64,000 bases of DNA from Enterococcus sp. DIV1094 (GTDB taxonomy: Bacteria; Bacillota; Bacilli; Lactobacillales; Enterococcaceae). Both the position numbers and the translations under genes were made by a program. The notes below the pieces were generated by a model, which was given only the letters and a program-made list of their open reading frames with translations, was not told the origin of the DNA and ran no database searches. Location: positions 496,001-560,000 of the forward strand of contig NZ_CP147250.1 in NCBI RefSeq assembly GCF_017316305.2, given 5' to 3'. Positions 1 through 9,216 of this stretch are shown in pieces. Position 1 is the first letter of the stretch; every line of letters begins with the position of its first letter.

Positions 1-94
1 AATTTCTTGTTTCATAGACGACACGAAAAGTTGTTAATAATTTAAACATCTAACCACTTCCATTATCTTTTTTTATAGTAACTATAATAACTAT

Positions 95-126
95 TTGATT
101 TAAATATATCAAAAAGACTCTATAAT
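95..126 (+). promoter_or_regulatory. Probable promoter of the TDT transporter transcript
   Basis: A perfect -10 element TATAAT lies at 121-126. The best -35 candidates are TTTAAA at 99-104 (spacing 16) or TTGATT at 95-100 (spacing 20), both imperfect. Transcription would start near 133, at the base of the structured leader that precedes the transporter gene. Confidence 0.5.
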
Positions 127-131
127 GAACA

Positions 132-320
132 GTGTAAGGAAACGGTTGTGAGACCTTCAGTTACACACACCGCACAACCTTCCAGACAGCTTACTGCAAC
201 GATAAGGAGAAGTATCCATGCGATTTGTTTTTTCCCATTGAAAAACTTTACTATTCTTCGTAACAAGCAGTTTTCATCGTTGGCTACTTATCGTTGCAAC
301 GAGCTTGTCTTTTATTTTTT
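132..320 (+). promoter_or_regulatory. Structured 5' leader, riboswitch-like, of unknown ligand
   Basis: The roughly 200-nt untranslated leader folds into two mutually exclusive parts. The 5' part pairs GTAAGGAA with TTCC/CTTAC and GGTTGTG (144-150) with CACAACC (about 174-180), giving a compact multi-helix domain. The 3' part is a very long stem in which TGCAACGATAAG (about 197-209) pairs with CTTATCGTTGCA (285-297), followed by a U-rich stretch. The CTTAC strand is used by both structures, which is the layout of a transcription-terminating riboswitch. I do not recognise the class; it lacks T-box, SAM, preQ1 and M-box signatures that I can recall. It precedes a TDT transporter, so the ligand may be the transported anion or a related metabolite (inference). 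Confidence 0.45.
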
Positions 321-340
321 AGCGAAAAGGAGAGTAATGT

Positions 341-1309
341 ATGAAGCATTTCTTGAAGATTGTTCCGATCCCGATCTGTGGGTTGATCCTTGGATTAACT
401 TCTTTAGGGAATCTTTTAAAAGACTATCATCTGACGCATGTAGGGAATTTCGTTGGCGCGATCGGTATGCTATTGATGCTGTTGATCATCGGCAAACTGA
501 TCCTTTTGTTTGAACACACAAGGCAACATTTATATGACCCAATCGTCGCTTCTGTTTCGCCAACCTTTACGATGTCTTTGATGGTCATCTGCACCTATTT
601 TATTTCTTTCAAATCAATTGCGCCTATTGTGAAGTTGATTTGGTTAGCCGCAGTGATTTTCCAAATCGTTTTGGTTCTTTACTTTAATTATCATCATGTG
701 GTAAAAGCTGATTTGTCATTGGAAGCTATTTATCCAAGCTGGTTTATCGTGTATGTTGGTTTTGGTGTCATCACAGTAACCGCAGGAAACTTTTCTCCTA
801 TGATTGGTAAGATTTTCTTTTGGCTTTCTTTAGCTTGTTATGTCATCTTGTTACCAGTGATCATCCACCGGATTTTCTTTATTAAAAAAATGGCACAGCC
901 AACCTTGCCATTGATTGCGATTCTCGCAGCACCCGGTTCATTGTGCCTCACTGGTTACTTAAAAAACTTTGCAGATCCAAATCTTGCCTTAGTGGTCACA
1001 CTGTTCCTTGTTTCTCAAGTTCTTTACTTTATCGTTTTAGCTATGCTGCCACGTTTATTATTACTCGATTTTTATCCAAGTTACGCAGCATTTACTTTTC
1101 CACTGGTGATCTCTGCAACAGCAATATTTACTGCGACAGCTTATTTCCATCAATTAGGCTTTGCGACAGGGATCTTGGACGGATTGAAAGTCATCGAATG
1201 CTTGATTGCTTGCGGTATGATCGTTTACGTTTTAGGACACTATACCATCTATTTAATAAAAGAACATAGTCAACATAAACATCACCTTTCAAAGGGATTG
1301 ATAGAATAA
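341..1309 (+). CDS. TDT (SLAC1/TehA) family anion transporter
   Basis: A 322-residue polytopic membrane protein with about ten hydrophobic segments spread along its length and almost no soluble domain, as expected for the tellurite-resistance/dicarboxylate transporter (TDT) family that includes TehA, Mae1 and plant SLAC1. Family members move C4-dicarboxylates, sulfite or other small anions across the plasma membrane; the substrate cannot be read from sequence. The start is supported by a good ribosome binding site (AAAGGAGAG) just upstream. It is preceded by a long structured leader and followed by a strong terminator, so it is probably monocistronic and controlled by attenuation. An overlapping reading frame at 148-513 is not a gene. 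Confidence 0.8.
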   Translation: MKHFLKIVPIPICGLILGLTSLGNLLKDYHLTHVGNFVGAIGMLLMLLIIGKLILLFEHTRQHLYDPIVASVSPTFTMSLMVICTYFISFKSIAPIVKLIWLAAVIFQIVLVLYFNYHHVVKADLSLEAIYPSWFIVYVGFGVITVTAGNFSPMIGKIFFWLSLACYVILLPVIIHRIFFIKKMAQPTLPLIAILAAPGSLCLTGYLKNFADPNLALVVTLFLVSQVLYFIVLAMLPRLLLLDFYPSYAAFTFPLVISATAIFTATAYFHQLGFATGILDGLKVIECLIACGMIVYVLGHYTIYLIKEHSQHKHHLSKGLIE

Positions 1310-1316
1310 ACCTCCC

Positions 1317-1357
1317 CTTCTGTCTTTTTCGTTCGGTAAAAAGGCAGAAGTTTTTTT
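1317..1357 (+). terminator. Rho-independent terminator of the TDT gene
   Basis: The inverted repeat CTTCTG-CTTTTT / AAAAAG-CAGAAG at 1317-1350 is followed by seven T residues, just after the transporter stop codon. Confidence 0.85.
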
Positions 1358-1430
1358 ACATTCACTAAGAAAGGATTAAATGATACTATATTTTAGACAG
1401 ACTTCTTCTTACATGAAAGGAAACAATCAG

Positions 1431-2474
1431 ATGAATGCTTTATTAACTTATATAAAAACGTTGAAAAAATTTGGTGCCCGGAAAATTCTACCTGGCCTCC
1501 TACTCGCCTTTTCTGTCGCCGTCATCAGTCGGCTACTAGCGCCCTTCGTCCCTCATCTCGGTGCCGGGACAGTTGCGATTTTACTTGGTATCATTTTAGG
1601 AAACACACTTTTCAAGCAACCTAAACTTGCGGTTGGGACAAAATTTGCGGAAAGTAAACTATTGGAATGTTCCGTTTTCTTACTTGGTGCGACTGTCACG
1701 ATCCAAACCATCGCACAAATTGGTATCAAAGGTGTTACTTTTGTACTTCTACAAATGACCGTTACGATTATCGGTGCTTATTTTATCGGTAAGAAATTAT
1801 TGTTTAGTGACACCTTCTCCTTGATGATGGCTGGCGGAAACGCCATTTGTGGTTCTTCAGCCATTGCCTCGATTGCTCCCGTAATCCATGCCGATGATGA
1901 AGAAAAAGGTCAAGTCATCACATTAGTCAATCTGCTCGGAACAGTGATGATGTTAACACTTCCTTTCTTAGGCCTACAATTATTCGGTGGTAATTTGATT
2001 GAAAAAAGTGCCCTTCTTGGTGGAACTTTGCAATCGGTCGGACAAGTTGTTGCTGGTGCAAGTTTATTGGATGCTTCAGTCGTGCAATTTGCGATGCTGT
2101 TTAAGATCATGCGGATCATGATGCTCGTTGTCGTGGTCTATCTCTTTGAAAAATTTATGACAAAAAAACAACCAGTTGCCCCTTCTGCGTATACGCCGAA
2201 AAACAACAGACGAAAACTACCACTACCATGGTATGTCTTAGGCTTCTTGATCGTTTGCTTGATCAACAGCTTTTTCACCATTCCCCATGCGATCGATCAA
2301 AGCGCTAGTTTTATTAGCGGATGGTTCGAAGTCACTGCATTAGCAGCCATTGGTTTGCGTTTGGATTTCTCAAAATTCATGAAAGAAGGCACGCGTTTCT
2401 TGACGTATGGCTTAACTGTTGGACTCTTGCAAACGATCATGGCGTTATTCTTTATTTGGTTGATCAAACTATAA
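1431..2474 (+). CDS. YeiH/UPF0324-family putative sulfate exporter
   Basis: A membrane protein of 347 residues from the start I prefer, belonging to the YeiH (UPF0324, Cons_hypoth698) family of putative sulfate or small-anion exporters. About ten membrane segments are visible. The conserved glycine/asparagine-rich stretch [17 protein letters not shown], typical of the family, lies near residues 133-149. I chose ATG 1431 because GAAAGGA sits nine bases upstream and the family sequence begins there; an in-frame ATG at 1380 also has an AAAGGA but would add an unusual 17-residue extension. The gene has its own intergenic region and shares a bidirectional terminator with the convergent alkyltransferase gene. 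Confidence 0.8.
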   Translation: MNALLTYIKTLKKFGARKILPGLLLAFSVAVISRLLAPFVPHLGAGTVAILLGIILGNTLFKQPKLAVGTKFAESKLLECSVFLLGATVTIQTIAQIGIKGVTFVLLQMTVTIIGAYFIGKKLLFSDTFSLMMAGGNAICGSSAIASIAPVIHADDEEKGQVITLVNLLGTVMMLTLPFLGLQLFGGNLIEKSALLGGTLQSVGQVVAGASLLDASVVQFAMLFKIMRIMMLVVVVYLFEKFMTKKQPVAPSAYTPKNNRRKLPLPWYVLGFLIVCLINSFFTIPHAIDQSASFISGWFEVTALAAIGLRLDFSKFMKEGTRFLTYGLTVGLLQTIMALFFIWLIKL

Positions 2475-2483
2475 GACGAAAAA

Positions 2484-2530
2484 ACATCAACACGCTGAAG
2501 TAAAATAAGTTCAGCGTGTTGATGTTTTTT
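2484..2530. terminator. Bidirectional terminator
   Basis: A perfect 16-bp stem, ACATCAACACGCTGAA (2484-2499) against 2510-2525, is flanked by A- and T-runs. It can terminate both the YeiH gene and the convergent alkyltransferase gene. Confidence 0.9.
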
Positions 2531-2551
2531 AGTTATACGTTTCCGTCACAA

Positions 2552-3076
2552 TCAATGAAGTAATACATTTTCCAGTACTAATAGTTGCCGTTTGATCACT
2601 AACCCGTTCTCAGCTTTTCCCATATACCCAGTCAATTGACCATTTTGTCCGATCACTCGGTGACAAGGAATGACGACTGGAAGAGGATTTAAACGATTGG
2701 CTTGCCCAATGGCACGAGCCGCTTTTGGTTGGCCGATGGCTTCTGCTACTTGTTTATACGTTCGACTTTGTCCATAAGGAATCGTTGTGAGGACTCGCCA
2801 AACCTTTTGTTGAAAAGCTGTCCCTCTCTTGAAAGATAAAGGTACAGTGAACACTTGTCTTTCACCTGAAAAATATTCTTCAAGCTGTTGTTTTGCTAAA
2901 GATAGGATTTCAGCATCTGCTTCTTCATTTTCGGGAATCCATTCAAAAGAGACAGCAGTTAACCCTTTTTGATCTGCATCCAGCCACAAAGGGCCGATCA
3001 TAGTTTCGATTCTCATCTCTGTCCGCCCATCCTCATAAGTTGGGCGTTCCTCCTCATCGGTTATTTCCCTAATCAT
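2552..3076 (-). CDS. ogt: Methylated-DNA--protein-cysteine S-methyltransferase
   Basis: This suicide DNA-repair enzyme transfers the alkyl group of O6-alkylguanine (or O4-alkylthymine) onto its own cysteine. The active-site motif IPCHRVIG is present with the acceptor Cys at residue 138, and the helix-turn-helix stretch ending RAIGQANRLNP precedes it, as in Ogt/AGT proteins. The open frame gives 174 residues. The first ATG (3076) lacks a visible ribosome binding site, and an in-frame ATG at 3016 (MRIETMIGPL) fits the usual family N-terminus, so the true protein may be 154 residues. It is monocistronic and convergent with the YeiH gene. Confidence 0.9.
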   Translation of the reverse strand: MIREITDEEERPTYEDGRTEMRIETMIGPLWLDADQKGLTAVSFEWIPENEEADAEILSLAKQQLEEYFSGERQVFTVPLSFKRGTAFQQKVWRVLTTIPYGQSRTYKQVAEAIGQPKAARAIGQANRLNPLPVVIPCHRVIGQNGQLTGYMGKAENGLVIKRQLLVLENVLLH

Positions 3077-3234
3077 CTATGATTCGTAAAAAAAAAGCAA
3101 CCTAAAAGTTTATTTAATGCCACAGAGATGGTACACTGAATAAGGCACTTATAACATCTATTATCTTTGTTATTTAAGCATACTTTTGTTTATATAAGAT
3201 ATATGAGAAAAACATGCTTGAAAGGAACGAAAAT

Positions 3235-4188
3235 ATGAAAATATCAATTGTCATCCCTTGTTTTAATGAAGAAAAAACTGTCCCACTTTTTTTTGATGAA
3301 GTCGAAAAATTTCGTGGCGACTATGAATTCGAGTACTTGTTCATCGATGATGGGTCAAGCGACGGTACATTGGCAGCCATTAAAGAATTAGCAAACGCAC
3401 ATGAATCCGTTCGTTTTGTCGCTTTTTCACGAAACTTTGGAAAAGAAGCCGCACTATATGCCGGACTTCAAGCTTCCACAGGAGATCTAGTCACTGTCAT
3501 GGACGTCGATTTACAAGATCCTCCGGAATTGTTACCAGTAATGATCGATAAAGTCATCCACTCCGATATCGATTGTATCGGTACACGCCGTTCCACTCGA
3601 GAAGGTGAACCAGCAATCCGTAGTTTCTTTGCGAAAAAATTTTACCAACTGATCAATCGCATCAGTGACACAGAGATGGTCGATGGGGCAAGAGATTACC
3701 GCATGATGACTCGCCAAATGGTGGATGCCGTCTTAGAATTAGCTGAATACAATCGCTTTTCAAAAGGACTATTCAGTTGGGTAGGCTTTAAAACGGAATA
3801 TCTATCATTTGAAAATCGTGAACGAGTAGCCGGCGAAACTTCTTGGTCTTTTTGGAAATTATTCAATTATTCAATCGACGGCATCGTCAATTTTTCTGAC
3901 ACTCCATTGACGATTGCCTCATTTGTTGGCGCATTGTCATGTATCGGTTCAGGAATCGCTATCTTCTTTATTATTCTACGAGCATTATTATTTGGCGATC
4001 CAACATCCGGTTGGCCTTCACTCGTATCGATCGTTTTATTCATCGGCGGGATCCAACTACTTTGCCTTGGTATCATCGGGAAATACATCGGGAAAATCTT
4101 CCTTGAAACAAAAAAACGTCCGGTTTATATCGTACGGGAAACTGAAAAACAAAAAGCCCACCAAATTGGTGAACAAACAGACAAATAA
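3235..4188 (+). CDS. GtrB/DPM1-like family 2 glycosyltransferase
   Basis: A membrane-bound GT2 enzyme of 317 residues that typically transfers a sugar (often glucose) from a nucleotide donor to undecaprenyl phosphate, feeding cell-wall polymer decoration. The N-terminus KISIVIPCFNEE is the nucleotide-binding start of the GT-A fold. The DxD-type motif is VTMDVDLQDPP near residue 90. Two C-terminal transmembrane helices (about 228-262 and 266-290) precede a basic tail, the GtrB/CsbB/YkcC layout. I place the start at ATG 3235, which has AAAGGA eight bases upstream; an upstream in-frame ATG at 3214 lacks one. No flippase (GtrA) gene is adjacent. Confidence 0.85.
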   Translation: MKISIVIPCFNEEKTVPLFFDEVEKFRGDYEFEYLFIDDGSSDGTLAAIKELANAHESVRFVAFSRNFGKEAALYAGLQASTGDLVTVMDVDLQDPPELLPVMIDKVIHSDIDCIGTRRSTREGEPAIRSFFAKKFYQLINRISDTEMVDGARDYRMMTRQMVDAVLELAEYNRFSKGLFSWVGFKTEYLSFENRERVAGETSWSFWKLFNYSIDGIVNFSDTPLTIASFVGALSCIGSGIAIFFIILRALLFGDPTSGWPSLVSIVLFIGGIQLLCLGIIGKYIGKIFLETKKRPVYIVRETEKQKAHQIGEQTDK

Positions 4189-4196
4189 TTAATGAA

Positions 4197-4234
4197 GAAA
4201 GCTATCCTTTAAAATTAGAGGGTAGCTTTTTTTA
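4197..4234 (+). terminator. Terminator of the glycosyltransferase gene
   Basis: AAAGCTATCC pairs imperfectly with GGGTAGCTTT and is followed by a run of seven T. Confidence 0.85.
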
Positions 4235-4351
4235 CTCTCCTCTTTAAATTTTGGCGTATTTATATACGTCTAATCTATTAATATAAAGAAACAAATACTT
4301 TAAATCGCTTATTCATTGACTTGTAAATAGTTTTAGTACAAAAATACTTAT

Positions 4352-4894
4352 TTATGCGATTATTTTTTTCATAGGATACATAGTCACTTGATATTCTTTG
4401 TCTTCCTCACTGAATAAAAACAATTTATCTGCTTCGATCCTGTACTTATGATCTTTGATCACATTTGCATAGTTCACACTTGTTGGATCTGGTTCTAAAT
4501 AGAAGTTATCTTGATTAACTGAATATATTCTAGCATACTCTAGCAGCCCAGACAGATTGATTCGCTTTACTTCGCCAGATTCATTGAAGATCAAGATACC
4601 TCCACCCTCCAGTTTCCAGGAATACTTGATCAAGAGATCTTGTAACTGATCATGGGAGATATCACTTTTTATTTTTAATTTCTGATATGCTTCATCGACT
4701 TGTCCAGGGCCAGGAAAAGCTTTTTTGTATTCCTCGAATGTTAGATCTTCTGAATCAGCTATTTCCTGTGATTGAGTGCTTTCTTTTGTTTCTGGAATGT
4801 TGTCACTCATTTCAGATTGTTTTGTATTTGTTTCACTACTGCAACCGACCATTAGTAATAGAAATAGTAAAGTGGATATTATTCGCTTCTTCAT
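4352..4894 (-). CDS. Hypothetical lipoprotein
   Basis: A 180-residue predicted lipoprotein. The N-terminus is a classical signal peptide (MKKRIISTLLFLLLMV) ending in a lipobox at MVGC, with Cys18 as the lipidated residue, followed by a Ser/Thr/Glu-rich linker to about residue 55. The remainder is a mixed alpha/beta domain I do not recognise. It would be anchored to the outer face of the membrane. It is monocistronic and transcribed towards the glycosyltransferase terminator. No function can be inferred. Confidence 0.7.
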   Translation of the reverse strand: MKKRIISTLLFLLLMVGCSSETNTKQSEMSDNIPETKESTQSQEIADSEDLTFEEYKKAFPGPGQVDEAYQKLKIKSDISHDQLQDLLIKYSWKLEGGGILIFNESGEVKRINLSGLLEYARIYSVNQDNFYLEPDPTSVNYANVIKDHKYRIEADKLFLFSEEDKEYQVTMYPMKKIIA

Positions 4895-5425
4895 TCTATT
4901 TGATTATTCTCCTTTCGTTTCAAACAGTAAAGCAGTTGAATTATTCATAACCTATTCAAATAGTTAATTGCTATAATCCAACTTTGAAAAATCAGTTGTA
5001 CGTACAGCAATATTTTTAAAACTACTCTAATTGCTTTATCAATTCATGCTTTAAAAGTTAGAACGTGTGCTAAATTTTTACTAGCCCCTTTGACTACTAC
5101 CCTTCAATTAATTCACTGCCAATTTTTTATCCTTGATTTCAGAAACTCTCTTCACCAAAATAATAGAGCATAAAAATGGGTGCCATCTTCTTATTATGTA
5201 CATTTACATAAATATAAATATGTAATATTAGTTATTTAATATTTACATACTTTCTGTTCATTTCTGCTCAAGTTATCTACTTTTATGTACATGTGATATG
5301 AAACAAGAATTTAGAATCATGCATGACAAAAGGCAAAAATATATGTTCCTATTTTTGCCTTTTATCTCATATTTATAAAGAAAGTGATTTTGACTTGTAA
5401 CTCCCTATCGATTGCAGTTCACCCT
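4895..5425. other. AT-rich intergenic region without recognisable gene
   Basis: About 530 bases with stop codons in all frames. The stretch 5205-5260 is strongly AT-rich with short inverted repeats of the form TAAATAT/ATATTTA. The only feature I can support is the terminator hairpin at its right part; the promoter of the lipoprotein gene must lie near 4900-4960. Confidence 0.5.
5328..5363. terminator. Terminator of the malX-malY operon
   Basis: AAAAGGCAAAAATA (5328-5341) pairs perfectly with 5350-5363. In the minus orientation the stem is followed by a T-rich stretch, so it ends the leftward mal operon. Confidence 0.8.
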
Positions 5426-6586
5426 TTATCCTAAACTTTCTGTCAATCGCCGCAATCCTTCTTCCAATTTCTTCCGTGGACATCCCACATTCAATCGTAA
5501 AAAATTATGACTGGTTTCTCCATACACTTCACCAGACATGATTGCTACCTTTCCACGTTCGATCATGCGTTGTTGAAGCTGTTCCATATTGAATGGTACT
5601 TGCGAACAATCGAGCCACATCAAGTAGGTGGCTTCGCTTTTTGTCACGATGATTTCTGGATGATGTTGTTTGAGGTACGTAGTGACAAAAGCAATATTGT
5701 CATCAATGTACTGATTGAGTTCAGTGACCCAACTGCCTTCCTTTTCATATGCTGAAATCGTCGCAACTAATCCAAAAATACTCGTTGAGCTGAGTCCATC
5801 AGCTTCTTTCATCTGATGCAAAAATCGTTGACGTAAAGATGGATCTGGGATCAATCCGTAAGAAAAAATCAACCCAGGAAAATTAAAGGTTTTACTTCCT
5901 GATGTGACGACTGCGACATTTTTTTGGATGAATTCTGTCAATGGTCGATGCTGTTGTCCTTTTCTTAGAATGTCCATGTGGATCTCATCCGAAATAATGA
6001 ATACCTCGTTTTTTTTGGCAAGCTCGATGATGTTCACTAATTCCTTTTTTGTCCACACTCTACCTGTTGGATTATGGGGACTACACAATAACAAAATTTT
6101 ATTCTCAGGTCGCTCAAGTAACTGGGACAAATTTTCAAAATCCAATTGGTAAGTGCCGTTTTGATAGATCAATTCATTCATTACTAGTTTACGATCATTT
6201 CCAGCAATCAGTTTATAAAAGGCATCATAAGCCGGTGTCTGTATAATGACGCCTTCGCCAGGTTCACTTAATAAGCAGATCAGTTGTTTGATACTATAGA
6301 TAACGGAAGGACTATACACCAACCAGTCTTCGTCGATCTGGTGTCCAAAATGCTCTTTGTACCAGTGAGCAACCGCTGCTTTGAAATCTGAGTGATTCCA
6401 ACGAGTATAACCAAAAATTGGATGTCGTAACCTTTCTTGGAGCGCAACTTCAACGCCTGTTGGTACTTTAAAATCGGTATCAGAAATCGTAAACGGCAAG
6501 AGATCATTTTTACCGAAGCGGTCTTCAATATAATCCCACTGCGTACAATACGTCCCTTTCCGATCGATCTGTTCATTGAATGACAT
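5426..6586 (-). CDS. malY: MalY/PatB-type PLP-dependent C-S lyase/aminotransferase
   Basis: A 386-residue fold-type I PLP enzyme of the MalY/PatB family, which cleaves cystathionine and related C-S bonds; MalY of E. coli also acts as a maltose-regulon modulator. The PLP-binding lysine is K232 in TSGSKTFNFPG, the HNPTGR motif is at 171-176, and ISDEIHMD (198-205) contains the cofactor-binding Asp. The length is normal. It starts 19 bases downstream of the PTS gene with a good AGGAG site, so the two are one operon, the same malX-malY pairing found in E. coli. Whether it acts in sulfur metabolism or sugar regulation here is not shown. Confidence 0.85.
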   Translation of the reverse strand: MSFNEQIDRKGTYCTQWDYIEDRFGKNDLLPFTISDTDFKVPTGVEVALQERLRHPIFGYTRWNHSDFKAAVAHWYKEHFGHQIDEDWLVYSPSVIYSIKQLICLLSEPGEGVIIQTPAYDAFYKLIAGNDRKLVMNELIYQNGTYQLDFENLSQLLERPENKILLLCSPHNPTGRVWTKKELVNIIELAKKNEVFIISDEIHMDILRKGQQHRPLTEFIQKNVAVVTSGSKTFNFPGLIFSYGLIPDPSLRQRFLHQMKEADGLSSTSIFGLVATISAYEKEGSWVTELNQYIDDNIAFVTTYLKQHHPEIIVTKSEATYLMWLDCSQVPFNMEQLQQRMIERGKVAIMSGEVYGETSHNFLRLNVGCPRKKLEEGLRRLTESLG

Positions 6587-6605
6587 CTTCTACACTCTCC
6601 TGACC

Positions 6606-8174
6606 TTAGAACGACAAGATGTCATCCAATTGATTTCTTACGGTCGTCACTTTTGTTCCTATAATGACTTGCACATTCGTATCATCCAAGTGGACCACAC
6701 CTAATGCGCCTAATTTTTTCAGTCGGTCATCGTCAACGATCGATCCGTCATTCACCACTAACCGTAGACGCGTAATACAATTATCTAAAGAAGTAATATT
6801 CTCAGCACCGCCTAAAGCAGCCAAGACCCCATGCGCATCAACTATGCCTTTTCCTTTGTAGGAGACTTCTTCCTCCGTATATTCTGTCTCAGCAGTCGCT
6901 TCTTCACGTCCTGGTGTTTTCAAGTTTTTGCGTAAAATCACTGTTTTGAACGTAAAATAATAAATCCCAAACCAACAAGCCCCCACAAGTAAAACCAGCC
7001 ACCATTTGGTATAAGAGCCCTGCATAACTCCGAAAATAATAAAGTCTAAGATGCCACCATCGGTATTACCAATCGTTACCCCTAATAGACTCATGACCAT
7101 AAACCCGGCACCAGTCATCAATACGTGGAAGCCCCATAGAAGCGGACTAATAAATAGAAATAAGAATTCGATCGGTTCGGTGATCCCTGTTACAAAGGTA
7201 GCGATCACACCTGAAATCAGCAAGCCTTTGATTTTCGAACGATTCTCTGGCCTTGCCGTTTGATACATCGCAAGAGCCGCGGCAGGCAGCCCAAACATAA
7301 ATGTTGGCATTTTCCCTTGTGAAAGAAAAGCAGTGGCACTAGGCGAGATCGCTAGTCCTTGTTGCAATTCATTATAAAAAATATTTAGCGCGCCAAAGAC
7401 TTCTTGTCCGTTAATGACCTGACTTCCGCCAGCTTCTGTAAATCGGATCATCGATACTAAAATATGATGTAAGCCAAATGGCAACAATAGCCGTTCTCCT
7501 GAACCGAATAAGAATGGTCCAAAAGCCCCAGAACGTTGGATCAAATTTCCGATCCCAGTGATCAACATGGCAAAAATTGGCCAAACCATTGGAATCAACA
7601 CACCAACGATTGCTAAAGTTACTGAGGTAATGATAGGCACGAAACGTGTTCCTGAGAAAAAGGCAAAACTATCTGGTAATTGAAATTGGTAGAATCGCGT
7701 ATGCAGCTGATAAACGATCAGCCCGACAATGATCCCACCCAATACACCCATGGATAAAGTTTGGATGCCAAAAACCATTTCTTGACCTGCTTCACGTAAT
7801 TGTTCACTCGCTGCCAATTGATTCGTTTCTTGCAAATAAAAATTGATCGATAATTGCATCACTACATACCCGACAAAACCTGAAAAAGCAGCCACACCTT
7901 TTTCTTTACGTGCTAAGCCTAATGGTATCGCCATCGCAAACATCACAGGTAAATAGCTAAACGCAAACCCGCCGATCGTGGACATAAACCGAAAGATCAC
8001 CTGTAACCAACCAGCACCTAAAAATGGAAAAGCAGTGATTGCTGATTCAGCGGAAAAAGCACTCCCGATTCCGAGGAACAATCCCATGAAGGCTAACAGT
8101 GCGACGGGCAACATAAACGTTTTTCCTAACCCTTGAAAAATCTCCATCCAACTTGCTTTCTTTCCTTTTTGCAT
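6606..8174 (-). CDS. malX: Glucose/maltose-family PTS permease, EIICB (MalX-like)
   Basis: A 522-residue PTS sugar permease with the order C-B. Residues 1-415 form the polytopic EIIC channel, including the substrate/translocation motif GITEPIEFLFLF. After a linker, residues 445-522 form the EIIB domain with the phosphorylated Cys466 in DNCITRLRL. It imports a glucose-type sugar (glucose, maltose or an alpha-glucoside) and phosphorylates it using P~EIIA supplied by another protein, since no EIIA is fused or adjacent. It is the first gene of an operon with malY. Its promoter overlaps a consensus cre site, implying CcpA catabolite repression. Confidence 0.88.
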   Translation of the reverse strand: MQKGKKASWMEIFQGLGKTFMLPVALLAFMGLFLGIGSAFSAESAITAFPFLGAGWLQVIFRFMSTIGGFAFSYLPVMFAMAIPLGLARKEKGVAAFSGFVGYVVMQLSINFYLQETNQLAASEQLREAGQEMVFGIQTLSMGVLGGIIVGLIVYQLHTRFYQFQLPDSFAFFSGTRFVPIITSVTLAIVGVLIPMVWPIFAMLITGIGNLIQRSGAFGPFLFGSGERLLLPFGLHHILVSMIRFTEAGGSQVINGQEVFGALNIFYNELQQGLAISPSATAFLSQGKMPTFMFGLPAAALAMYQTARPENRSKIKGLLISGVIATFVTGITEPIEFLFLFISPLLWGFHVLMTGAGFMVMSLLGVTIGNTDGGILDFIIFGVMQGSYTKWWLVLLVGACWFGIYYFTFKTVILRKNLKTPGREEATAETEYTEEEVSYKGKGIVDAHGVLAALGGAENITSLDNCITRLRLVVNDGSIVDDDRLKKLGALGVVHLDDTNVQVIIGTKVTTVRNQLDDILSF

Positions 8175-8209
8175 TCCTTTGACCCCCTTACTCTATTTCT
8201 TACCCTTAA

Positions 8210-8238
8210 AATGTAAGCGATGACAAAGGCGGTTGCAA
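8210..8238 (-). promoter_or_regulatory. malX promoter
   Basis: Reading leftward, -35 TTGCAA (8233-8238) and -10 TACATT (8210-8215) are spaced by exactly 17 bp, about 36 bp upstream of the malX start codon. Confidence 0.7.
8212..8225. promoter_or_regulatory. cre site (CcpA operator)
   Basis: TGTAAGCGATGACA matches the Gram-positive cre consensus TGWAANCGNTNWCA at every defined position. It overlaps the -10 and spacer of the malX promoter, so CcpA binding would block transcription when preferred sugars are available. Confidence 0.85.
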
Positions 8239-8265
8239 TAGTTCCTCTCCATGTAGAATGAGCAT

Positions 8266-9057
8266 TCATAAATTAGAATCTTCATTCTGCGAGGCCACTT
8301 GTTTCGCATAGTGGATCATCAAAATATCTAATAAAATGTCCAATGAAACTCTTGGACTTAAATCAATATTTTGATGATAGATCGTCAACATTTCCGCAAT
8401 AAACGCAACCGTCGATAATTCTTCTAATGAACTTGTGGGTTGACCAATAAAGGAAAGTAACGGAACCTTTCGCTCCTTTAATCGTTTGGCATAATCGAGC
8501 ATTCCTAATGTTTCACCACTATGACTAATAAAAATCGCAAGATCTTCTTTTCCTAGCTGTTTACTCACTGCCCGCAACTCGTCCCAATCGGTTGAATGCC
8601 CCACATTTTTACCAAGAAAATGCAATTTTCGATTAAGCGAAACAGCGACAGGTATGCTTTGTCCCAAGGCAAACAGTTCAATGCGTCGTGCTTGTCTAAT
8701 CATGTTGATTGCCTGATCGATTTGTTTTGGCTCGATTTTATCTAAAGTCTCCGTAAACTGGCGAAGAATCTCATTGATCAACGGTTTAAATTCATTTGAT
8801 GAATCAGTTGGATCACTCGTTTCTTCTAAAGATCGATAACTTTTTAGTGCGAATTTAAATTCTTGAAAGCCTTTGAAGCCAAGTTTTTTTGCCATCCGCG
8901 TAATAGTCGATTGACTCGTAAATGTCTCGGTCGCTAATTCTTCGGCTGTCATTGAGGAAACTTTTTTTGATTGATGTAAACAATAATCTAAGATATTTTT
9001 TTCCACTTGATTCAATTCAGAAAATTTATATTGGATCCTCTTATAAAATTGGTTCAT
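8266..9057 (-). CDS. MurR/RpiR-family transcriptional regulator
   Basis: A 263-residue regulator with an N-terminal RpiR-type helix-turn-helix (residues 1-77, including TFTSQSTITRMAKKLGFKG) and a C-terminal SIS sugar-phosphate-binding domain (about 110-240, with the ISHSGET motif). Such proteins sense phosphosugars and control adjacent sugar genes. It lies immediately upstream of, and in the same orientation as, malX-malY, separated by 91 bp that contain the malX promoter, so it is the likely local regulator of that operon. Confidence 0.85.
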   Translation of the reverse strand: MNQFYKRIQYKFSELNQVEKNILDYCLHQSKKVSSMTAEELATETFTSQSTITRMAKKLGFKGFQEFKFALKSYRSLEETSDPTDSSNEFKPLINEILRQFTETLDKIEPKQIDQAINMIRQARRIELFALGQSIPVAVSLNRKLHFLGKNVGHSTDWDELRAVSKQLGKEDLAIFISHSGETLGMLDYAKRLKERKVPLLSFIGQPTSSLEELSTVAFIAEMLTIYHQNIDLSPRVSLDILLDILMIHYAKQVASQNEDSNL

Positions 9058-9170
9058 CGTTTTCTCCCATTCCGGCAGTAGCTCGCCTATTCACTATAGG
9101 TTCTGTTTTCTTATTATTGTACCCAAGAAACCAATAAAAAACGAGTGTTCAAAATAAACGTTCTAGAAAT

Positions 9171-9208
9171 AAAAAATCCACGAAATCTAAACATGATTTT
9201 CGTGGATT
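9171..9208 (-). terminator. Terminator of the NagB-family gene
   Basis: AATCCACGAAATC pairs with GATTTTCGTGGATT around a 7-base loop. Reading leftward the stem is followed by six T. Confidence 0.85.
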
Positions 9209-9216
9209 CTTGTCTA

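Noticed and set aside
148-513. 121-codon open frame overlapping the TDT gene start
   Set aside because: It runs through the structured leader and into the transporter gene in another frame, starts with GTG without a ribosome binding site, and has no protein-like domain.
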